From positions 1 through 5,222 of the forward strand of contig JAMNXK010000204.1 in NCBI GenBank assembly GCA_023653245.1: 5,222 nucleotides of DNA, given 5' to 3'. Below the pieces are notes generated by a model that saw only the letters and a program-made list of their open reading frames with translations, searched no databases and was not told where the DNA came from. This document shows positions 1 to 5,222 of the stretch, in pieces (position 1 is the first letter of the stretch; the number at the start of each line of letters is the position of its first letter). The stretch comes from Tagaea sp. (lineage in GTDB: Bacteria; Pseudomonadota; Alphaproteobacteria; CACIAM-22H2). Both the position numbers and the translations under genes were made by a program.

Positions 1-1627
1 GGGGCAATTCGGTCCCGCGCCAGGCGACGTGCCCGTCGGGGCGGACCAACACGAGAGGGCGTTCGTAGAGCGTTTCCAATTCGGCCGTCGGCAAGGTTCG
101 CGTCGCCAATTTCATACCACGAGAGGCGAAGGCGGCGTCCAGTCCCGACACATCCGGGGCCGAACGGGCGCGGACCAGCACCCAATCGCGCCCGAACCAG
201 TCGAGGGTCGATTGTCCGCGCATACTCTTGTCCGCACCCAGCCAGCCATGGGGCGCGCGGCACCCCGGCCAGGTCGAGGGCACGACCTGGGTAAAATCGT
301 CCGGCGGCTCGGGCGTCGCGTCGGGCACGCAGATCGGGCTATCGACGTAGCGATAGCCCAGATGCGTGCCGGCCGAGTTGAACTGCTTGGCCATCCACCG
401 GATCTTGCGCGTGACCGCCTTGCGCGCGGCGTCGCCTTCCGGCCCTTCGGCTTCGATCTCGGGCGGGGTTTCGTCCATGACCATGTCGATCTTGTCCGAA
501 TTGTTGGCCGAGACCGTGGAGTTGCGCACCGCGATGGGCTTGCGCTCGCGCGCGTAGCTCTCGAGCAAGCTCTCGGGCGCCCAGCCCGACAGCACCGCGT
601 CGAGTTTCCAGCCCAGATCGATCGCGTCGCCGATGCCGGTGTTCATGCCGACGCCGCCGGTGGGGGCGAAAAGATGGGCGGCGTCGCCGGCCAGGAACAC
701 GCGCCCTCGTTTCGAGCGCCACTCGCGCGCGACGGATTGGTGATGATGCCAGTGCTGCACGCCGCGCAGCTCGAAATCGAAGGGCTTGCCGACCGCGCGG
801 GTCAGCACGTCCTTGGCGTCGAGCAGATCGGTGCGCTTCGTGGGATCGAGGAAGTAGAACTGGAACAGCCATTCGGCGTGGCCGTCGATGGCGGTGAACA
901 GGCCGAAGCAATCGGGCGCGAAGATGAAATAGAGATTCCCGAGGCCGCGATCGTGGACCTTCAGGAATTCCTCGGAGCGGAAATAGAACGACACGTTGGG
1001 CCGCATGCGCCCGCGCCCGTTCATGCGGATGCCGAGCGCGCGGCGGATCGCCGACTGCCCGCCGTCGCAGGCGATCAGATAACGGCTGCGCACGTTCGCC
1101 GCTTCGCCGGTCGCGACGTTCTCGATGCGCGAGGTGACGCCCGTTTCGTCCTCGACGAAATCCAGGAAGCGCCAGCCATGGCGGAGTTCGACGCCCTTTT
1201 GCCCGCGCGCGAAATCGAGCAGCACGGGCTCGAGCGCCTGCTGGCCGATCTGGGTCTTGTAGAAGGGCGACCAGGAAAGCTCGCGATACTTGGCCGCGAT
1301 CTCGGGCGGCCGCTCGATCGTCTCGCGGATCGAGGGCGACGTGATACGGTGCAACTCGTGCCCCGCCAGCCGCGTCGAAAAGGTGATGAAGTAATTGACG
1401 TGCGCCGGCAGCGCGCGGGCGTAGATCGCATCCACGATGCCCCAGCGGCGGAAATACTCCATCGAGCGCGCGCCCAGCAGCGTCGCCTTGGGATGCTCGG
1501 TCGGCTTGGTGCGCTCCTCGACCGCCATGCAAGACTGGCCGCGCCAGCCGAGCTCGCCCGCCAGCGTCAGACCGACCGGGCCGCCGCCCGCGATCAGCAC
1601 CGGCGTTTCGCTCGTCGTCAGGGCCAT
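1..1627 (-). CDS. FAD-dependent aromatic-type monooxygenase (3' end cut by window edge)
   Basis: Group A flavoprotein hydroxylase (PF01494, UbiH/MhpA/TfdB-like), expected to be cytosolic and to use NAD(P)H and O2 to hydroxylate an aromatic or heteroaromatic substrate. The frame reads 542 codons from ATG at 1627 to base 2 and leaves the window without a stop. Visible motifs: N-terminal Rossmann GGGPVGL (residues 14-20) for FAD; the segment from R39 through H45-P46 to G63 typical of the family; the DG motif CDGGQSAIRRALG (187-199); the GD motif FLAGDAAHLFAPTGGVGMN (311-329), binding FAD phosphate/ribose. The C-terminal part (about 480-540) resembles the thioredoxin-like tail of this family, ending LVRPDGHVAWRG, so only about 10-25 residues are probably missing. 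An in-frame TAG lies upstream and no earlier ATG exists, so the start is firm. A weak GGAAA ribosome site precedes it. It diverges from the gene at 1703. The substrate cannot be told from sequence. Confidence 0.93.
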   Translation of the reverse strand, partial: MALTTSETPVLIAGGGPVGLTLAGELGWRGQSCMAVEERTKPTEHPKATLLGARSMEYFRRWGIVDAIYARALPAHVNYFITFSTRLAGHELHRITSPSIRETIERPPEIAAKYRELSWSPFYKTQIGQQALEPVLLDFARGQKGVELRHGWRFLDFVEDETGVTSRIENVATGEAANVRSRYLIACDGGQSAIRRALGIRMNGRGRMRPNVSFYFRSEEFLKVHDRGLGNLYFIFAPDCFGLFTAIDGHAEWLFQFYFLDPTKRTDLLDAKDVLTRAVGKPFDFELRGVQHWHHHQSVAREWRSKRGRVFLAGDAAHLFAPTGGVGMNTGIGDAIDLGWKLDAVLSGWAPESLLESYARERKPIAVRNSTVSANNSDKIDMVMDETPPEIEAEGPEGDAARKAVTRKIRWMAKQFNSAGTHLGYRYVDSPICVPDATPEPPDDFTQVVPSTWPGCRAPHGWLGADKSMRGQSTLDWFGRDWVLVRARSAPDVSGLDAAFASRGMKLATRTLPTAELETLYERPLVLVRPDGHVAWRGTELP

Positions 1628-1633
1628 GAATTT

Positions 1634-1643
1634 TTTCCGGAAA
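1634..1643. repeat. Short perfect palindrome over the monooxygenase ribosome site
   Basis: TTTCCGGAAA is a perfect 10-bp palindrome. In the minus-strand transcript it contains the GGAAA that is the only candidate ribosome-binding sequence, starting about 13 nt before the ATG at 1627. A second palindrome, GGAAATTCC (1639-1647), overlaps it. A stem without a loop would be a poor hairpin, so a protein site or chance is as likely as translational control. Confidence 0.3.
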
Positions 1644-1653
1644 TTCCGAGAGC

Positions 1654-1677
1654 ACTTGTACTATATTGCGGACAAGT
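1654..1677. promoter_or_regulatory. Imperfect inverted repeat, probable operator
   Basis: The arms are ACTTGTAC (1654-1661) and GGACAAGT (1670-1677), separated by 8 bp. Seven of eight positions are complementary and the outer six, ACTTGT/ACAAGT, are perfect. The repeat covers the -10 box and most of the -10/-35 spacer of the monooxygenase promoter and ends at about its +1, where a bound dimer would block RNA polymerase. It lies 25 bp upstream of the divergent gene's start and could control both directions. The half-site is compatible with dimeric regulators of families such as GntR, MarR or TetR. No regulator gene lies in the window, so the family cannot be assigned. Confidence 0.55.
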
Positions 1678-1687
1678 CGCGTGTCAA
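1660..1687 (-). promoter_or_regulatory. Sigma70-type promoter of the monooxygenase gene
   Basis: Read on the minus strand, a perfect TTGACA -35 box (1687-1682) is followed after 16 bp by TATAGT (1665-1660), five of six matches to the -10 consensus. Transcription would begin near 1653, giving a leader of about 26 nt before the ATG at 1627. This AT-rich stretch stands out in GC-rich surroundings. The spacing of 16 bp is one short of the optimum, which is within the normal range. The match and its position make this convincing by sequence alone, but the start site is inferred. Confidence 0.72.
1662..1667 (+). promoter_or_regulatory. Possible -10 box for the divergent plus-strand gene
   Basis: TATATT on the plus strand overlaps the minus-strand -10 box (TATAGT, 1665-1660), so the two promoters might share one symmetric AT-rich element. 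Transcription would start near 1674, leaving a leader of about 29 nt. No good -35 box lies 16-18 bp upstream (about 1638-1644 is poor). This call therefore rests only on the -10 match and on the need for a promoter in a 75-bp gap. Confidence 0.3.
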
Positions 1688-1702
1688 CGGAAAATCTAAA
1701 AA

Positions 1703-2473
1703 ATGTTCGTCGAATATGCGAGCAAGGGCTTGCTGGGCACGTTGACGCCCCAAGCCAACACGACCGTCGAGCCGGAATTCGCCGTGCTGATGCCCGAAGG
1801 CACGGCCTGGATCAACGCGCGCCTGACCTCGCCCAAGAACACCATCGACGCGCGGCTGGTCGATTACTTCGCCACGATGGAGACGGCGCTCGACCAGTTC
1901 GCCAACGCGCCCGTCGGCGCCATCGCGGTGGCGTGCACGGGTGCCTCGTATCTCGCGGGGCGCGCGGCGGAAGACGCGATGATCGCGCGCGCGGAAGCGA
2001 AGATGCGCGTGCCCTTCGTCACGTCGGGCGTGGCGGTGGTCGCCGCGCTCAACTCGCTGGGTGCGAAGAAGATCGGCCTCGTCTCGCCCTACACGCCGTC
2101 TCTCAACCAAGCGAGCCGGCGCTATTGGGAATCGCGTGGTTTCGTCGTCGCAGCACAGAGCGACGCCTATCGGGACTCGCCCGAGTTCCATCCGATCTAC
2201 AGCCTGACGGCTTCGGCCGCGTTGGCCGCACTCGACCGACTGGACGGCGCCGACGTCGATGCGATCGTGATGCTGGGCACGGGCATGCCGACCCTCGCCC
2301 CCATCCTGGCGCGGCCCTTCATCGGCAAGGCGCCGGTGCTGAGCTGCATGCTCGCCACCGCCTGGCGCGGCGTGGGTGCCCTGCAAGGCCGCGCGCCCGA
2401 CCGCGCGGATCTGCTCGCCTGGATCCGCGCCGAAACCTGGGGCGGAAAGAACCGGTTGCCGAAGCTCGGCTAA
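1703..2473 (+). CDS. Asp/Glu racemase superfamily protein, maleate isomerase/arylmalonate decarboxylase-like
   Basis: The 256-residue protein matches the usual 240-260 residues of maleate isomerases, arylmalonate decarboxylases and EutA-like proteins: two alpha/beta lobes acting on small carboxylic acids in the cytosol through cysteine chemistry without cofactor. NTTVEPE (19-25) matches the maleate isomerase NTT signature, with N19 the likely substrate Asn. ACTGASY (77-83) carries C78, the N-lobe catalytic Cys. SPY (128-130) carries the likely substrate Tyr. In the C-lobe, where the second catalytic Cys is expected, it reads LGTGMPTL (191-198) with Gly192 at the aligned place; another Cys occurs at 215 (LSCM). 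The exact reaction is therefore uncertain: isomerase, decarboxylase or racemase. An in-frame TAA at 1697 sits just before the ATG, so this is the first possible start; GGAAAA (1689-1694) is a weak ribosome site. It diverges from the monooxygenase and converges with the aminotransferase. Confidence 0.88.
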   Translation: MFVEYASKGLLGTLTPQANTTVEPEFAVLMPEGTAWINARLTSPKNTIDARLVDYFATMETALDQFANAPVGAIAVACTGASYLAGRAAEDAMIARAEAKMRVPFVTSGVAVVAALNSLGAKKIGLVSPYTPSLNQASRRYWESRGFVVAAQSDAYRDSPEFHPIYSLTASAALAALDRLDGADVDAIVMLGTGMPTLAPILARPFIGKAPVLSCMLATAWRGVGALQGRAPDRADLLAWIRAETWGGKNRLPKLG

Positions 2474-3627
2474 GCGGCCAGCTCGGGCGCCCAGCGCGCC
2501 AGGCGCTCGACTGCAGCGTCGAGCGTCTCGTAGTTCTTGGCGAAGCAAAAGCGGATCGCCGTGCGCATGGCGCCATCCGCGTAGAAGGCCGAGACGGGAA
2601 TCGCGGCCACGCCCGCCTCTTTGACCAGACGCCGGCAGAATTCCTGGTCGTCGGTCAAGCCCAAGGGTGCGAGATCGACATTGATGAAATAGGTCCCCTC
2701 GCAAGGCAGCGTGCGGAACCCCGCCGCCGCCAAGCCCTTCGCCAGATGATCGCGCCGTGCCGCGAGATCGTCGCGCATCGCGTCGAAATGCGCCGTCTCT
2801 TTCGCCAGCCCGTACGCCACCGCCGTTTGCAGATTGGGCGGCGTGGTGAAGGTCAGGAACTGATGCGCCTTCATCAGCACCTTCAAGATCGCGGGCGCCG
2901 CGACCGAAAACCCGACCTTCCAGCCGGTCAGCGAAAAGATCTTTCCCGCCGAGCCGATCTTCACGCAGCGTTTGCGCAAGCCCGGGACCGCGAGCACGGA
3001 CGTATGCTTGCGGCCGTCGAAAATCACGTGCTCCCACACTTCGTCGGCGACGACGATGGCGTTCGTGCCCGCGATCGCCTCGGCGATCAGGCCGAGCTCG
3101 GCCGCGCCATAGACGCAAGCCGCCGGGTTCAGCGGATTGTTGAACAGCACCACGCGGGTCTTGGGCCCGATCGCTTCGGCGAGCTGTGCGGCCGTGAAGC
3201 GCCAATCGGGCGGCGCGAGCTTGACGAATTTCGGCACGCCGCCCGCACGCCGCACCAGCGGCAGATAGGCGTCGTAGAAGGGCTCGAACAGTACGACCTC
3301 GTCGCCCGGGGCGATCAGCGCCAGCAGCGCGCCGGCGATCGCCTCGGTCGCACCCGACGTCACCATCACCTCGGCCATCGGGTCGATGTCGAGCCCTTGA
3401 TGGGCCTTGTAGTGCGCGGCCACCGCCTGGCGCAGCTCGGGCAAGCCCGGCATCGGCGGATATTGGTTCCAGCCCGAAACCACGGCCTCGGCCGCCTTGC
3501 GGCGCACGTCTTCGGGGCCGGGATCGTCGGGGAAGCCTTGCCCCAGATTCACGGCCTCGTGCGCGCGCGCCAGCGCGGACATCTCCTCGAAGATCGTGGT
3601 CGGCAGATCGGCGAAAATCGGATTCAT
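2470..3627 (-). CDS. Class I/II PLP-dependent aminotransferase (methionine/kynurenine aminotransferase type)
   Basis: The 385-residue fold-type I enzyme should transfer an amino group between an amino acid and a 2-oxo acid. It has the family landmarks: N-terminal NLGQGFPD (27-34); SGATEA (91-96) for the PLP phosphate; FEPFYD (114-119) with the ring-stacking Tyr118; NNPLNP (163-168); ADEVWEH (194-200) with Asp195 contacting the PLP nitrogen; SAGKIFSLTGWKVGF (226-240) with Schiff-base Lys229; and Arg359 in TAIRF for the substrate carboxylate. The N-terminus and the DEVWEH-x3-DG region resemble YbdL/kynurenine aminotransferase and DapC-like proteins, so aromatic amino acids, methionine or histidine are plausible substrates; specificity is not readable. 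It starts 22 bp after hutH stops, with no good Shine-Dalgarno, suggesting co-transcription and perhaps translational coupling. Its TAG overlaps the stop of the convergent gene. Confidence 0.94.
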   Translation of the reverse strand: MNPIFADLPTTIFEEMSALARAHEAVNLGQGFPDDPGPEDVRRKAAEAVVSGWNQYPPMPGLPELRQAVAAHYKAHQGLDIDPMAEVMVTSGATEAIAGALLALIAPGDEVVLFEPFYDAYLPLVRRAGGVPKFVKLAPPDWRFTAAQLAEAIGPKTRVVLFNNPLNPAACVYGAAELGLIAEAIAGTNAIVVADEVWEHVIFDGRKHTSVLAVPGLRKRCVKIGSAGKIFSLTGWKVGFSVAAPAILKVLMKAHQFLTFTTPPNLQTAVAYGLAKETAHFDAMRDDLAARRDHLAKGLAAAGFRTLPCEGTYFINVDLAPLGLTDDQEFCRRLVKEAGVAAIPVSAFYADGAMRTAIRFCFAKNYETLDAAVERLARWAPELAA

Positions 3628-3649
3628 GGCGCGGCGTTCTAGCGCAGCG

Positions 3650-5173
3650 TCAAGCGCCGGGCAACTCGATCCCCGCTTCGCGCGGCAGCGTGCCGTCGGA
3701 CACCAAAGCGATCGCCGCTTCGATATCGGGGTGGAAATGCCGGTCGTCGTCGAGATGCGGGACCTTCGCGCGCAAGGCCGCCATCACGCGCGCCAGCGGT
3801 TCGGAGGTCTTCAAGGGCGCGTGGAAGTCGATCGCTTGCGCGGTCGCGAGCCATTCGATGGCGAGGATGGCGCGCAAATTCCGCGTCATCGACAGCAGGC
3901 GGCGCGCGCCGTGCGCCGCCATCGACACGTGGTCTTCCTGGTTGGCCGAAGTCGGGATCGAATCCACGCTGGCCGGATAGGCGCGCTGCTTGTTCTCCGA
4001 CACCAAGGCCGCCGCCGTCACCTGCGGGATCATGAAGCCGGAATTCAATCCGGGCTTGGGCGTGAGGAACGCGGGCAAGCCCGACAAAGCGGGATCGATC
4101 AGCATCGCCAGACGCCGCTCGGACAGCGAGCCGATCTCGCAGATCGCCAGCGCCAGCGTGTCGGCGGCGAAGGCGACGGGCTCGGCGTGGAAGTTTCCGC
4201 CCGAGAGCGCCTCGTCGGCGCCCGCGAAGATCAGCGGGTTGTCCGACACGCCGTCGGCCTCGGTCGCGAGCGTGGCGGCGGCGTTGCGGATGATGTCGAG
4301 ACACGCCCCCATCACCTGCGGCTGGCAGCGCAGGCAATAGGGATCTTGCACGCGCGGATCGTCGATACGGTGCGAAGCGCGGATGGCCGAGCCCGCCATC
4401 AGCCGGCGCAAGGCGTCGGCCGCGTCGATCTGACCCTTGTGCTTGCGCAAGCTATGGATCCTCGGGTCGAACGGCGTGTCCGAGCCGCGCGCGGCGTCGG
4501 TGGCGAGTGCCCCGGTGACCAGGCCCGCGCGGAACGCGGCTTCGGTCTCGAACAAAGCGGTCAGCGCCAACGCGGTCGAGACTTGCGTGCCGTTGAGCAG
4601 CGCCAGGCCTTCTTTGGCGCCGAGCTGGGCGGGGGCGAGGCCCGCCGCGCGCAACGCGTCGGCGGCGGTTTTGCGCCCCTCGGGCGTGTCGATCGCACCC
4701 ACACCCAGCATGGCGGCGGCGAGATGCGCGAGCGGCGCGAGATCGCCCGACGCCCCCACCGAGCCTTGACCGGGAATGACGGGCAGGAGGTCGCGCGCGA
4801 GCATCGCTTGCAGCAGATCGAGCGTGGCGAGCGAAATCCCCGACGCCCCTTGCGCGAGGCTGGCGAGCTTGAGCGCCATCACTAGGCGCACGACGTTGCG
4901 CGGCAGATCGGGGCCGGTGCCGGCGGCGTGGGAGAGCACGATGTTGCGCTGGAGCGTGGCGAGATCGGCGTCGCCGATGCGCACGCCGGCGAGTTTGCCG
5001 AAACCGGTGTTGATGCCGTAGACGGGCGCACCTTTGGCCAGGATGCGCGCGATGGCGGCGGCCGACTCGGCCACGCGCGGCCGGCAAGCGGGGTCGAGCG
5101 TGGCGCGCGCCCCTTCGTGGAGGGCGCGCCATTGCGCGAGCGTGGTCCGGCCGGGGGAGAGGACGAGGGTCAT
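3650..5173 (-). CDS. hutH: Histidine ammonia-lyase (histidase)
   Basis: Catalyses L-histidine to trans-urocanate plus ammonia, the first step of histidine utilisation, as a cytosolic homotetramer. The 507 residues match the usual length of about 510. [15 protein letters not shown] (137-151) contains the Ala141-Ser142-Gly143 triad that cyclises into the MIO electrophile. Other active-site residues fit the well-studied Pseudomonas putida enzyme: YGINTGFG with Tyr52, the SH pair at 81-82 that marks histidine rather than tyrosine or phenylalanine specificity, NGTQ with Asn194, Tyr279 and Arg282 near QP, Phe328 in GGNFHAEP, and NQEDHVSM (411-418) with Glu413, the histidase form of this motif. The start is supported because the N-terminal [14 protein letters not shown] aligns with the usual histidase beginning. 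No other hut gene (hutU, hutI, hutG, hutF or hutC) is in the window; its downstream partner is the aminotransferase. Confidence 0.97.
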   Translation of the reverse strand: MTLVLSPGRTTLAQWRALHEGARATLDPACRPRVAESAAAIARILAKGAPVYGINTGFGKLAGVRIGDADLATLQRNIVLSHAAGTGPDLPRNVVRLVMALKLASLAQGASGISLATLDLLQAMLARDLLPVIPGQGSVGASGDLAPLAHLAAAMLGVGAIDTPEGRKTAADALRAAGLAPAQLGAKEGLALLNGTQVSTALALTALFETEAAFRAGLVTGALATDAARGSDTPFDPRIHSLRKHKGQIDAADALRRLMAGSAIRASHRIDDPRVQDPYCLRCQPQVMGACLDIIRNAAATLATEADGVSDNPLIFAGADEALSGGNFHAEPVAFAADTLALAICEIGSLSERRLAMLIDPALSGLPAFLTPKPGLNSGFMIPQVTAAALVSENKQRAYPASVDSIPTSANQEDHVSMAAHGARRLLSMTRNLRAILAIEWLATAQAIDFHAPLKTSEPLARVMAALRAKVPHLDDDRHFHPDIEAAIALVSDGTLPREAGIELPGA

Positions 5174-5222
5174 GACCCAGTCTGGCGCGGCGCACCCCTT
5201 GCGCGCAACCGCATGATCCGGA
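5170..5222 (-). CDS. Possible C-terminal tail of a gene upstream of hutH
   Basis: A minus-strand frame open from the right edge ends at TGA (5172-5170), which overlaps the hutH ATG as ATGA, the classic 4-bp coupled arrangement. It encodes [16 protein letters not shown] before the stop. Sixteen codons can be open by chance in GC-rich DNA and the tail is not recognisable as any hut protein, so this stretch may equally be the hutH leader. hutH itself has no strong Shine-Dalgarno here, which mildly favours coupling. Confidence 0.2.
   Translation of the reverse strand, partial: RIMRLRARGAPRQTGS

Noticed and set aside
339..1655. A 438-codon minus-strand frame that starts slightly upstream of the monooxygenase.
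   Set aside because: It is out of frame with the flavoprotein motifs and gives Arg-rich sequence with no domain. The real frame starts at 1627 and runs off the left edge.
29..1699. A 556-codon open frame on the plus strand, antisense to the monooxygenase.
   Set aside because: It mirrors a GC-rich gene. Its translation is Arg/Gly/Ala-rich with no recognisable fold, while the opposite strand encodes a clear flavoprotein with all motifs.
1661..3205. A 514-codon minus-strand frame that might suggest a frameshifted aminotransferase.
   Set aside because: The aminotransferase is intact from 3627 to 2470 with all catalytic residues, so no frameshift is needed; this frame is a shadow.
1666..3642. 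A 658-codon plus-strand open frame.
   Set aside because: It crosses the well-supported genes at 1703-2473 and 2470-3627 in other frames, and its Arg-rich low-complexity translation is typical of a shadow frame.
3628..3649. Possible terminator or promoter between hutH and the aminotransferase.
   Set aside because: The gap is only 22 bp, with no T-run hairpin and no -10/-35 match; it reads as an ordinary intra-operon gap.
3497..4885. A 462-codon plus-strand open frame antisense to hutH.
   Set aside because: hutH on the other strand has every histidase active-site motif; this frame has composition typical of shadow reading and no motif.

Overview
The window is GC-rich, gene-dense DNA. Gene style and protein similarity fit a free-living alphaproteobacterium (Rhodospirillales-like), but no marker gene fixes the taxon. 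It holds four substantial genes and almost no non-coding DNA; the longest gap between genes is 75 bp (1628-1702). No RNA genes, insertion sequences, CRISPR arrays or phage genes were seen.

Layout: (1) 1-1627, minus strand: an FAD-dependent aromatic-hydroxylase-type monooxygenase, complete except for its last few residues, which run off the left edge. (2) 1628-1702: a compact divergent control region. It has a near-consensus sigma70 promoter for the monooxygenase, and a 24-bp imperfect inverted repeat lies over its -10 box. (3) 1703-2473, plus strand: an Asp/Glu racemase superfamily protein closest to maleate isomerases and arylmalonate decarboxylases, with only one of the two usual catalytic cysteines. 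(4) 2470-3627, minus strand: a class I/II PLP aminotransferase whose stop codon interlocks with that of gene 3. (5) 3650-5173, minus strand: histidine ammonia-lyase (hutH), 22 bp upstream of the aminotransferase and probably co-transcribed with it. The last 49 bp may hold the tail of another gene upstream of hutH.

There appear to be two functional units. The hutH-aminotransferase pair looks like an amino-acid catabolic unit: non-oxidative deamination of histidine to urocanate, plus a transaminase of the methionine/kynurenine aminotransferase type. The monooxygenase and the racemase-like enzyme diverge from one control region and are probably co-regulated, perhaps for oxidative breakdown of an aromatic or heterocyclic compound to a small unsaturated or malonate-type diacid. 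That pathway is inferred; no ring-cleavage enzyme, transporter or regulator is visible. The least ordinary items are the single-cysteine active site of the racemase-like protein and the operator/promoter architecture at 1654-1687. No clearly novel large system such as defence, mobile or biosynthetic machinery is present.
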